This document shows positions 8,222 through 16,596 of a stretch of 43,214 nt of DNA, piece after piece (position 1 is the stretch's first letter; the number at the start of each line of letters is the position of its first letter). Source of the stretch: Thermofilum sp. Lineage in GTDB: Archaea; Thermoproteota; Thermoprotei; Thermofilales; Thermofilaceae. The position numbers and the translations under genes are program-made. Below the pieces are notes generated by a model. That model worked only from the letters and a program-made list of their open reading frames with translations. It was not told the DNA's origin and searched no databases. The stretch spans positions 1-43,214 of the forward strand of contig JAJHRT010000002.1 of assembly GCA_020833575.1 (NCBI GenBank). The letters are read 5' to 3'.

Positions 8222-9259
8222 CTACTTCCCGGGCGCCTGCCTGCGAGCCCTGAAGTACCTCACGAGCAGCATCCTGGTCATCAGGATGGTGGCGTAGAGC
8301 CCCCTGCTCGTGAAGCCTCTCTTCTCCAGCTCGCGGTCCCCAACCCTGCGGAGCCCGGCGACCAGCCTCCTCACGCGGGTGTAGCGGCGCAGCCTCTTCA
8401 GGACGTTGAGGGATGCCAGGCAGTACGCCATCGCCTCTCTTCCTCTGCCCGCCAGGGCCAGGAGCACCGCGTTTATGTAACCCAGGTAGAGGGCTAGCAT
8501 AAGCCTCGCGGCCATGCCCAGCCCCTCCACGTTCTTCACGAGGTTGAGCAGCCTGTTCCTGTAGCCGAAGTAGAGCTTCTCGAAGCTGACTCTCTTCTCG
8601 AGCTTGTCCTCGTGGAAAACAACCGCCCTCGGGTCGAAGACGACCTCGTAGCCTCTGAGCCTGAGCCTCCAGCTGTAGTCAGTGTCGTCGTCGTAGATGA
8701 AGTAGGTGTCGTCGAAACCCCACACCTCCAGGTAGGCATCCTTCCTGGTCAGCATGGCCGCGGAGGAAGCTGTGAATATCACCATGGGCTCCGAGAACAC
8801 GCTGTGATCCCACCCGTACGAGGTGAGCCACGTGCCCACGCTGTCCATGCCCAGGCCCGTGTGGTCCATCTTCCCGGGGTTGCTCTGCGAGACGACCTTG
8901 GCCTGCACGGCGCCAATCCTGGGGTCCGAGGATATTGTCTCGACGAGCCTCGAGAGCCAGTCAGGCTCCACCATGGTGTCGTTGTCCAGGAAGGCTATGT
9001 ACTCCGCCTCAGGGCTGCTGGCCAGGACGCCGATGTTGTGGGAGGCGGCTGCGCCGATGTCTTGGTCGAAGTGGACGAGCTTCACCCTCCTGTCGTTGAG
9101 CTTGCTGAGCGCCTCCTCTATCCCGTCCGTCATCGAGTCCACCACGATGACCTCGAAGTTTGGGTAGGTTGTCTTCAGCAGCGAGTCTAAGCATCTGAGG
9201 AGAGTCTCAAGGGACTTGTAGTTCACTACCACCACGCTGACGAGGGGCGCGCTGTCCAC
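8222..9259 (-). CDS. Family 2 glycosyltransferase
   Basis: VSVVVVNYKSLETLLRCLDSLLKTTYPNFEVIVVDSMTDG...YIAFLDNDTMVEPDWLSRLVE...DDTYFIYDDDTDYSWRLRLRGYEVVF; GT-A fold motifs. GTG start at 9259. Confidence 0.93.
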   Translation of the reverse strand: MDSAPLVSVVVVNYKSLETLLRCLDSLLKTTYPNFEVIVVDSMTDGIEEALSKLNDRRVKLVHFDQDIGAAASHNIGVLASSPEAEYIAFLDNDTMVEPDWLSRLVETISSDPRIGAVQAKVVSQSNPGKMDHTGLGMDSVGTWLTSYGWDHSVFSEPMVIFTASSAAMLTRKDAYLEVWGFDDTYFIYDDDTDYSWRLRLRGYEVVFDPRAVVFHEDKLEKRVSFEKLYFGYRNRLLNLVKNVEGLGMAARLMLALYLGYINAVLLALAGRGREAMAYCLASLNVLKRLRRYTRVRRLVAGLRRVGDRELEKRGFTSRGLYATILMTRMLLVRYFRARRQAPGK

Positions 9260-9280
9260 AAGAGGCTCAGAGGCTAAAAC

Positions 9281-9290
9281 TATTTTATAC
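9281..9290. promoter_or_regulatory. Shared bidirectional TATA element of the GT2/flippase divergent pair
   Basis: TATTTTATAC; the complement reads GTATAAAATA. About 25-27 nt from both GTG starts (9259 minus, 9311 plus). Confidence 0.6.
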
Positions 9291-9310
9291 TCTACCCGGG
9301 TTGCAGCCGT

Positions 9311-10411
9311 GTGATAGTTGAGGGCTCGCGGCGCTCCACTCGAAGCAGGCTCGTCACTCTTGTACAGCTTGTCATCATAGCAGCGCTGGCGGCCTACATC
9401 GCCAGGGACTTCGACCTGGAGGACTTCCTGCGGGCTCTAAGCCTTGTGGACCCCGGTGACATCGCGGCCATCCTGGTTTTCGAGGTTCTGTACTACGTCT
9501 CCCATGCAGCAGCCTTCTGGGCCTTGTGCAGAAAGAGGTTCCACCTGTCCTTCCGGGAAGCTCTCGGCTCTTCTATGATGGCCTGGCTCGTCGACATCCT
9601 CCTACCCTCGGCGTTCGTGGAGGGAGATGTTGCTAGGTTCTTCTTCCTCAAGACGAGGTCGGACTGGGCATCTTCCCTGAGCTACACGCTCTTCTTCAGG
9701 CTGCTGATAAGCTCCACTCTGGTGTTCTTCATACTCTTCGCCTCCCTGCTCACGCTGAAGAGCCTAGCCCTCTACTCCTCCCTGGCGCTGGTCTATGTGG
9801 CTGTGATAGTTCTGGGCGCGGCTCTATCCCTGGCGATGGGGGTTGTTGTGTTTAAGCCGAGCGTGCTGAAGAACCCTCTGCTCAAGCTGCTGAGGAGGGC
9901 GGTCCCCTCCAGGAGGCTGGACAAGCTGGAGCGCGACCTGGAGGAGTTCCTGGCGAAGGTTGAGAACGTGGCGGCGGAGCTCCGGGAGAACACAGCGTGG
10001 CTCCTGGCGGCCATCGCGGCGCTGGTGCTCCAGTGGGTAAGCGGCATAATGACGCCCTACTTCTCGCTGAAAGCCGTCGGAGTCGAGGTGGACGCCCTAT
10101 TGATCGCGCCGGGCTACACAATACTGACCACCTTCTCCCTGGCGTCGATAGGCGTGCCCTTCATGCTGGGCAGCGTGGACACCGCGCTCGTGACGCTCTA
10201 CCTGATCCTGGGGGTGCCCAAGGAGAGAGCTCTCCTCGCAACCCTCATCGGGAGGAGCATCACGGTGCTCGTCTCCCTGGCTCTGATATACCCGCTGGGC
10301 ATCTACTACATCAGAAGGACCTTCTCCACCGACAACATGCAGGAGGTGAAGCGAGAACTTCAGAAGATCTCCCAGGAGTACGGCGTGAGGATACCCTTTA
10401 TCGGCGGCTAG
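9311..10411 (+). CDS. Lysylphosphatidylglycerol synthase TM region / UPF0104-like flippase family membrane protein
   Basis: Polytopic membrane protein, e.g. YYVSHAAAFWALCRKRFHLSFREALGSSMMAWLVDILLPSAFVEGDVARFFFL...; LPG_synthase_TM-like pattern. GTG start. Confidence 0.8.
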   Translation: MIVEGSRRSTRSRLVTLVQLVIIAALAAYIARDFDLEDFLRALSLVDPGDIAAILVFEVLYYVSHAAAFWALCRKRFHLSFREALGSSMMAWLVDILLPSAFVEGDVARFFFLKTRSDWASSLSYTLFFRLLISSTLVFFILFASLLTLKSLALYSSLALVYVAVIVLGAALSLAMGVVVFKPSVLKNPLLKLLRRAVPSRRLDKLERDLEEFLAKVENVAAELRENTAWLLAAIAALVLQWVSGIMTPYFSLKAVGVEVDALLIAPGYTILTTFSLASIGVPFMLGSVDTALVTLYLILGVPKERALLATLIGRSITVLVSLALIYPLGIYYIRRTFSTDNMQEVKRELQKISQEYGVRIPFIGG

Positions 10412-10746
10412 CGCCCTCTGCCCATGCCCCTGAGCTCCCGCAAAACCCTCTGGCGCACAGCCTCGTCGAAGAAGCTGCTGGCCTCCTCCTTCAGCCCTGA
10501 AAGAGTCATGACTGCGAGGACGTGGGAGCAGAAGCCCTTGCTCTCGAAGCCCTTGCACGTGCAGTAGAACTTCCCGTTCTCGTACTTCACCAGGTGCTTG
10601 CTATTCCTACCTATGACGTAGTACATGTACGGGCTTATCTTCACAACCCTACCCTCGCTGAGCAGCCAAGCCGCCTTGTTAATCATCTTCTGCATGGCAG
10701 CAGGCTGGACGCCCTCCCCATGCTGCTCCGCATCAGCTCCCGGCAT
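10408..10746 (-). CDS. SWIM zinc-finger domain protein
   Basis: YENGKFYCTCKGFESKGFCSHVLAVMT matches CxC-xn-CxH of SWIM. Start codon uncertain. Confidence 0.75.
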   Translation of the reverse strand: MPGADAEQHGEGVQPAAMQKMINKAAWLLSEGRVVKISPYMYYVIGRNSKHLVKYENGKFYCTCKGFESKGFCSHVLAVMTLSGLKEEASSFFDEAVRQRVLRELRGMGRGR

Positions 10747-10953
10747 TACACGAGGTTTGTACGAAGGCAGCTTATTAGTCTATTGCGCAGGCGCGCGAGG
10801 ATCCTGCCGGGCATTAGTGTGTATGGAGAGGACCTTTACCAGCTGCTGCGCCCTGTCTCCAGCCCTCCTCGGGATGCTAACGCGCACCTACAGCGTGCAG
10901 GAAAGGCTTATCACTGCCGGGGTGGTGATGATCGCGTGAACGCGGTCGAGCGT

Positions 10954-11460
10954 ATGAACCGTATCGCGGTGATCTCGGACTCCCACGACAGGCTGGAGAA
11001 CATCCGCCGGTTCGTCGAGACTGCCAGGAGGGAGGGTGTCGAGGCAGTGATCCACGCGGGGGACATAATCTCGCCCTTCGCGCTCAGGGAGCTCAGGGGC
11101 CTGAGGGTCTACGCGGTTTACGGCAACAACGACGGTGAGAAGCTGCTCCTGAGCAGGGTTGCCGCGGAGATGGGCTTCGTGATTTCAGAGCCTCCCCTGT
11201 TCCTCAGCCTGGGCGGCAGAGAGATTGCTGTGGTGCACGGGGCTAGCACCCCCGCTGACACCGCGAGGCTCGCTGAGGCTCTCGCGAGGAGCGGCATGTT
11301 CCACGTGGTCGTGTACGGCCACACGCACCAGCTAGACGTGAGGAAGGTTGGAGAAACCCTGGTGGTAAACCCCGGCACCCTGTCGGGCTACCTCGCGGGC
11401 CGCGCGACATTCGCCATCGTGAACCTCGAAACACTGGAGGTGGAGATCTTGGAGGTGTAG
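10954..11460 (+). CDS. MJ0936/YfcE-family metallophosphoesterase
   Basis: MNRIAVISDSHDRLENIRRFVETARREGVEAVIHAGDIISPFALREL...YAVYGNNDGE...VVHGAS...VVYGHTHQLDVRKVGETLVVNPGTLSG. An alternative GTG start lies at 10936. Confidence 0.93.
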   Translation: MNRIAVISDSHDRLENIRRFVETARREGVEAVIHAGDIISPFALRELRGLRVYAVYGNNDGEKLLLSRVAAEMGFVISEPPLFLSLGGREIAVVHGASTPADTARLAEALARSGMFHVVVYGHTHQLDVRKVGETLVVNPGTLSGYLAGRATFAIVNLETLEVEILEV

Positions 11461-11462
11461 CG

Positions 11463-12338
11463 ATGGGCTACGACGGCGTCCTCGCAGTTATCAGGGAGGC
11501 AGCCCGCAGGGCTGGCGAGGCCGCGCTGAGAGTCCGGGAGCAGGGCCGCGCCGGCGAGGTTGTGGGCAGGGGCAGCGGCGGGGACGTCACGCTCCGCGGC
11601 GACCTCGAGGCAGAGCGGGTGGCCGTGGAGTACCTGCTCAGCCACGCGGACTGCGCCGCCGTGGTCTCGGAGGAGATGGGTGAGAAGGTCGTCGGGGGGA
11701 GAGGCTACGTGTTCGTGGTAGACCCCCTGGACGGCAGCAGGAACTACAAGCGCGGGAGCCCCCTCTTCGCGGTCTCCATAGCAGCGGCGGTGGGGAGGAC
11801 CCTGGAGGACGTGGTCGCGGGTGTTGTCTACGCCCCGGCGATGGGGCTGGAGGTGTACGCTGCGAGGGGCTCGGGAGCCTACGTCAACGGCAGGAAGCTC
11901 GTCGCCAGCGGTGGTGACAGCGAGGGCCTGGTCTTCGTCGGGGCTAGCCCCAAGGCGAGCTTCCTCCCCTATGCCTACATGCTCGGCCTCTCGGCCAGGG
12001 GCTTCATCGCCAGGTCGCTGGGCTCCGCGAGCATCGAGCTGTCCTCCGTGGCAACCGGTGGCGCGGACGCCTACGTGGACGCATGGGGCACTATGCGCGT
12101 CGTCGACATCGCGGCAGCCTACCTGGTAGTCAGGGAGGCCGGAGCCTGGGTGGTCACGGAGGGCTTCCTCGGCAACCCTCCCCTACTCTCCCTCGAGGAG
12201 AGGCTCGCCATAGCGGCTGCGAGAACGGAGGGGCTCGGGAGGGAGCTCCTCGAGCTCCTCGCCGAGCAGCTGGGCCTCGAGATGGGCAGCATCTTCAAGG
12301 TGGTGGGCCCCAATGCACGCGCGCAGAGCCCCTCCTGA
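11463..12338 (+). CDS. Inositol monophosphatase / fructose-1,6-bisphosphatase (IMPase) family
   Basis: VVSEEMGEKVVGGRGYVFVVDPLDGSRNYKRGSPLFAVSIAAAV (DPLDGS motif), VDAWGTMRVVDIAAAYLVVREAGA. Confidence 0.93.
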   Translation: MGYDGVLAVIREAARRAGEAALRVREQGRAGEVVGRGSGGDVTLRGDLEAERVAVEYLLSHADCAAVVSEEMGEKVVGGRGYVFVVDPLDGSRNYKRGSPLFAVSIAAAVGRTLEDVVAGVVYAPAMGLEVYAARGSGAYVNGRKLVASGGDSEGLVFVGASPKASFLPYAYMLGLSARGFIARSLGSASIELSSVATGGADAYVDAWGTMRVVDIAAAYLVVREAGAWVVTEGFLGNPPLLSLEERLAIAAARTEGLGRELLELLAEQLGLEMGSIFKVVGPNARAQSPS

Positions 12339-13071
12339 CGCGCACGTGCACCTCCACGAGTTCGAGAGGAAGGACGTTGAGGAGTTCGTGAGCTCGGGCA
12401 TGGTCCTCGTAGCGGTCAGCGACGACTACGAGTCCTCGCTCAGGACGCTGGACCTCCGCGACAGCTACCCCGAGTCCATCGTCGCCTGCGTCGGGGTGCA
12501 CCCCTGGCAAGTCCCCGAGGACGGGGTCCCCGCGAGCACTCTGGAGGCCGTCGCCGACCTGGTGCGCGACGCTGACTGCGTCGGCGAGGTGGGCCTCGAC
12601 CTGAAGTTCGTCCCCAAGACCTTCAGCGCCCAGGTGCCGGTGCTGCGGAGGCTGGCTGAGGAGGCAGCGCGCCTGGGTAAGCCGCTCAACGTGCACGCGG
12701 CTGGGGCGTGGAGGGAGGCCCTGGACCTGCTGCTGGAGGTGGGGAGGGTTAGCGCGATTTTCCACTGGTACACGGGGCCCGAGGAGCTACTACCCCTGCT
12801 GAGGGAGAGAGGGTACCTCGTGACCGTGAACCCCGCGCTGAGGGTCCAGAGGAAGCTCCGCGAGATAGCCGCCAAGCTACCCGAGGAGCTCATCCTCCTG
12901 GAGAGCGACGGGCCCTACGACTACAGGGGGTTGAAGCTGACGCCGCGCATGATACCCGAGCTCCTGGAGGAGCTCGCCCGCCTACGCGGCACGCCCCCCG
13001 ACGCGCTGCTCACCACAGTCTGGAAAAACTTTACTAGGGTCTTCCCCAGGTACAGCGTAGAGCCGCTGTGA
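12313..13071 (+). CDS. TatD-family metal-dependent hydrolase/DNase
   Basis: PDAHVHLHEF, VACVGVHPWQVP, CVGEVGLDLKF, PLNVHAAGAWREAL, LLESDGPYDYRG. Overlaps the IMPase 3' end by 26 bp. Confidence 0.88.
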   Translation: MHARRAPPDAHVHLHEFERKDVEEFVSSGMVLVAVSDDYESSLRTLDLRDSYPESIVACVGVHPWQVPEDGVPASTLEAVADLVRDADCVGEVGLDLKFVPKTFSAQVPVLRRLAEEAARLGKPLNVHAAGAWREALDLLLEVGRVSAIFHWYTGPEELLPLLRERGYLVTVNPALRVQRKLREIAAKLPEELILLESDGPYDYRGLKLTPRMIPELLEELARLRGTPPDALLTTVWKNFTRVFPRYSVEPL

Positions 13072-13244
13072 CGAGTACTCTCGGCAGCGAGCGGTGAGAG
13101 GAACTTACCCGTCCGAGCGGCTTTCTCTCAGGTGCCGGGGAGCCGGGCTACAGGCTAGGGGGTTAGCGCGCGGCGTGCGCGAGCAGGGCTGTCGTACTGC
13201 AATGCTTAATTAGGCGCGTGCACCCGGTGCTGGCGAAGGTGTTG

Positions 13245-14015
13245 ATGAGGACTGTCGAGATGAACGGCTACAGGCTGGTGGTGTACAAGGAGCTGAAGCT
13301 CAGGGACGGCGTGCTAGTCCAGGGCCTGCCGGGCATAGGCCTGGTGGGCAAGATCGCCGTCGACTACATAATATCTAGCTTGAACCTGCCGAAGGTGGCG
13401 GAGCTCACCGGGCCCGGCCTCATGCTCCCCGTGGGCAACGCCGGAGTCTTCGTGGATGGGGACGGGCGGCTGCTCCTCCCCTCCTACAAGTTCTACCTCC
13501 TGCCGCTGGAGGGAAAGGACGTCCTGTTCCTGACGAGCGAGGTGCAGCCTGTCAGCTGGGCGCAGTTCGAGGTGGCTGAGAGGGTGCTTGACTTCTTCAC
13601 GAGCATTGGCGGCCGCGAGGTGGTAGGGGTGTGCGGCACCTCGACGGAGTCAGAGGAGGTAGAAGTGTACTTCGCGGCAGCGCCTGAAGTCGACACAAGC
13701 AAGCTGGAGGGGCTCAACCTGAAGAGAAGCAGCGGGGGCACGATCACCGGGGCTTGCGGGCTGCTGCCAGCGCTAGCCTCCCTAAGGGGGCTGAGGGGCT
13801 ACGTCATCATGGGAAGCACTCACACCTCAGAGCCGAACCCCGTCGCCGCGCGCGCAGTCGTGGTCACGCTGTCCAGGCTGCTGGGCTTCAGCATCAGCCT
13901 GGACGAGCTCGACAGAATGATCCTTGAGATCAAGAGCAGGGAGGAAGTGATGAGGAAGATGCTAGAGCAGGCTGAGAAAAGGGCCGAGACAGGCCTCCCA
14001 TCCTGGTACGTCTAG
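13245..14015 (+). CDS. PAC2 family (proteasome assembly chaperone-like, former DUF75) protein
   Basis: VLVQGLPGIGLVGKIAVDYIISSLNLPKVAEL...ITGACGLLPALASLRGLRGYVIMGSTHTSEPNPVAARAVVVTLSRLLG. ATG at 13245 preferred (TATA at 13204-13211). Confidence 0.85.
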   Translation: MRTVEMNGYRLVVYKELKLRDGVLVQGLPGIGLVGKIAVDYIISSLNLPKVAELTGPGLMLPVGNAGVFVDGDGRLLLPSYKFYLLPLEGKDVLFLTSEVQPVSWAQFEVAERVLDFFTSIGGREVVGVCGTSTESEEVEVYFAAAPEVDTSKLEGLNLKRSSGGTITGACGLLPALASLRGLRGYVIMGSTHTSEPNPVAARAVVVTLSRLLGFSISLDELDRMILEIKSREEVMRKMLEQAEKRAETGLPSWYV

Positions 14016-14164
14016 TGCGCGCGTTGCTCCTAGCCCCTACGCCGAGCTTCTAGTGCTACTCCGCGTTTACTACGGAAAGGAAGATAGCTATAAGCCCCTG
14101 GTGCCTGTTCACCAGCACCGTTACTTACCAAGTCTAATATACTCTGTGCCAGGGTTTAAGCGCG

Positions 14165-15262
14165 ATGAGAGTAACCGTAAGCCTGATTAAAGCAGACATA
14201 GGCGGGCTGGCTGGGCACAGCGTAGTACACCCGAAGCTGGAGGAGCTGGCTAGGAAGAAGCTCCAGGAGGCGAAGGAGACAGGGCTGATCATCGACTACT
14301 ACGTCTACCACGCGGGCGACGACCTGCAGCTGCTCATGACGCACACCAAGGGCGAGAACAATCCCGAGATCCACAAGCTCGCCTGGGACACCTTCGTCGA
14401 GGCCACCGAGAAGGTGAGCAAGCCGCTGAAGCTCTACGGCGCCGGGCAGGACCTGCTCAGCGACACGTTCTCCGGCAACGTCAGGGGCCTTGGCCCCGGC
14501 GTCGCCGAGATGGAGTTCGAGGAGAGGAAGAGCGAGCCGATCCTCGTGTTCTCCGCCGACAAGACAGAGCCAGGCGCGTGGAACTTCAAGCTCTACAAGA
14601 TCTTCGCCGACCCCTTCAACACGGCAGGCCTCGTCATCGACCCCAGCATGCACGACGGCTTCATCTTCGAGGTGCTAGACCTCATCGAGGACATGTACGT
14701 CCTGATGAACACGCCGGAGGAGTCCTACGACCTGCTGGCCCTGATAGGCACCCCCGGGCGCTACGTCATAAGGAAGGTGTACCGCAAGTCCGACAGGGAG
14801 GTTGCGGCCTCGGCCTCCGTCCAGAGGCTATCCCTCATCGCCGGCCGCTACGTGGGCAAGGACGACCCGGTGCTTATCGTGAGGGCCCAGCACGGCTTCC
14901 CGGCTGTGGGCGAGGTGCTGGAGGCCTTCGCCTTCCCGCACCTGGTAGCAGGCTGGATGCGCGGGAGCCACCACGGCCCACTCATGCCGGTGGGCCTGAA
15001 GGACGCCAAGTGCACGAGGTTCGACGGCCCGCCGAGGGTTGTTGGGCTCGGCTTCCAGCTGCACAACGGCATCCTCGAAGGGCCTGTTGACCTCTTCGAC
15101 GACCCCGCCTTTGACTACACGAGGAGGATGGCTGAGGAGATCGCCGACTACATGAGGAGGCACGGCCCCTTCATGCCTCACAGGCTGGGCCCCGAGGAGA
15201 TGGAGTACACAACGCTGCCGGGAGTCCTGGAGAAGCTCCGCACGAGGTTCAAGAAGGCTTAG
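14165..15262 (+). CDS. fbp: Fructose-1,6-bisphosphate aldolase/phosphatase (archaeal bifunctional FBPA/P)
   Basis: MRVTVSLIKADIGGLAGHSVVHPKLEELARKKLQEAKETGLIIDYYVYHAGDDLQLLMTHTKGENNPEIHKLAWDTF... matches the family along its length. Confidence 0.97.
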   Translation: MRVTVSLIKADIGGLAGHSVVHPKLEELARKKLQEAKETGLIIDYYVYHAGDDLQLLMTHTKGENNPEIHKLAWDTFVEATEKVSKPLKLYGAGQDLLSDTFSGNVRGLGPGVAEMEFEERKSEPILVFSADKTEPGAWNFKLYKIFADPFNTAGLVIDPSMHDGFIFEVLDLIEDMYVLMNTPEESYDLLALIGTPGRYVIRKVYRKSDREVAASASVQRLSLIAGRYVGKDDPVLIVRAQHGFPAVGEVLEAFAFPHLVAGWMRGSHHGPLMPVGLKDAKCTRFDGPPRVVGLGFQLHNGILEGPVDLFDDPAFDYTRRMAEEIADYMRRHGPFMPHRLGPEEMEYTTLPGVLEKLRTRFKKA

Positions 15263-15281
15263 GAGGCACTCTCTTCTCCTT

Positions 15282-16553
15282 TCAAATAAGCACCGGGTTT
15301 TTCTCTATTATTATCTCATCGAAGGTCGCAGGGTTCAGCTTGTAGTTACCCAGCATGAGCACCATGCCTTCCTTCTGCCTCGCGGCCGTGTACACTCTCA
15401 GCTCTCCCTTCGAGCTGTTGAACCCCGTCACTATTCCGAGCCCCTCCAGGAGCTTCTCCCTGCTGGCCAGGGCTACCACGTTGTAGAGCAACTCAACACC
15501 CGTCAGCACCCTGACCTCGGACACCGAGAACACGGACTTAGCCAGGTCGGTCGCGCGCGGCTGCTCCTCGGAGAATATCACCAGGGTGTTGTCGGTGCGC
15601 TCGGCGTAGCTGATCCTTACCCCGAGGAGCTCCTCGGCGCGCTCGACCTCCTCCTTGCTCAGCGCCACGCCGTTGAAGAGCGCTGTGTACGCTACAGGTG
15701 TTCTCTCCAGCTGCAGTACCACCTCGCTAGCCCCCGCGAACCACCTCCTGTACAGGTGGCGCCTGTACTCGCGGCGCTCCTCCCTGCTCCGCTGCCTCAG
15801 GACCTGCGCTGGCTCCACGAGCAAGGTGCTGAAGAAGCCCGAGATGGGCCTGAGCACCTGGCTCACCTCCCCTCTCTCGCCGACGAACACCACGTAGTCC
15901 GGCTGGAGAGCGAGGGTTTCCGCGAGCTTCAGCTCACGGCCTCCCCACTCCCTCACCCAGCCGGCAGTGTCCACGAGCACTGTCTCCGCGCCACCGCGCT
16001 CAGCCCTCTGCGCCAGCAGCAGAGAGCCGACGACGGAGCGGTGTATCAGCCCTGCGGGCGTGAACGACCCTATGAAGAAGCCGTCCTCGAAGGGCACGTC
16101 GCACAGCGAGGCGACCTGCGAGCGGGCCAGGCCCATGCCGAGGGACGCCGGAGGCCCTATGCTCTTCTGCCCCACGTCCGCGTCGACAACCGCTACCCTC
16201 ACCCCGTCCCCCACTAGGGTGTTCAGCAGCAGCGTCGTGAAGGCGGTCTTACCGGAGTCTATGTCCCCCACGACCACCACTCTCCTGGGCTTCGTGGAGG
16301 CTATGTCCTCAGCCGCCTTAACCCAGCTCGAGGGCACTGTCGAGCCGCGCACGAACCAGAACTTCCCCTGCTCCACCTCGAGCCTGCTCAGCTCCCTGGC
16401 GTAGAAGGGAAGCGCTCTGAAGGGCTCGACGCTCACCTCGCTATTGCTCGAGAGCTCAGCGCCGAAAACCTCGACGGAGCCCGAGGCGACGCGGACTCGC
16501 GCGGGACCCTCGACGATGAGCGTGTAGCCTTCGGGCACCTCGACGGCGGGCAT
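15282..16553 (-). CDS. Clp1/Grc3-like polyribonucleotide 5'-hydroxyl kinase
   Basis: RRVVVVGDIDSGKTAFTTLLLNTLVGDGVRVAVVDADVGQKSIGPPASLGMGLA (P-loop plus DADVGQ), ...VLVDTAGWV. Start MPAVEVPEG at 16553 agrees with a minus TATA at 16583-16589; the ORF is open to 16586. Confidence 0.9.
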   Translation of the reverse strand: MPAVEVPEGYTLIVEGPARVRVASGSVEVFGAELSSNSEVSVEPFRALPFYARELSRLEVEQGKFWFVRGSTVPSSWVKAAEDIASTKPRRVVVVGDIDSGKTAFTTLLLNTLVGDGVRVAVVDADVGQKSIGPPASLGMGLARSQVASLCDVPFEDGFFIGSFTPAGLIHRSVVGSLLLAQRAERGGAETVLVDTAGWVREWGGRELKLAETLALQPDYVVFVGERGEVSQVLRPISGFFSTLLVEPAQVLRQRSREERREYRRHLYRRWFAGASEVVLQLERTPVAYTALFNGVALSKEEVERAEELLGVRISYAERTDNTLVIFSEEQPRATDLAKSVFSVSEVRVLTGVELLYNVVALASREKLLEGLGIVTGFNSSKGELRVYTAARQKEGMVLMLGNYKLNPATFDEIIIEKNPVLI

Positions 16554-16565
16554 GGCGGGCTCACG

Positions 16566-16590
16566 CTTAAATCCGGTGCGCTCCATAAAG
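16566..16590. promoter_or_regulatory. Interleaved divergent TATA boxes for macro-domain gene (+) and Clp1-like gene (-)
   Basis: Plus CTTAAAT at 16566-16572 (about 27 nt before 16597); minus TTTATGG complement at 16583-16589 (about 30 nt before 16553). Confidence 0.5.
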
Positions 16591-16596
16591 GTGTCG

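Noticed and set aside
10522-10935. Using the full 312-aa ORF as the metallophosphoesterase
   Set aside because: The first ~140 aa are an out-of-frame shadow of the SWIM gene and intergenic DNA; the conserved protein begins at MNRIAVISDSHD (10954) or the GTG at 10936.
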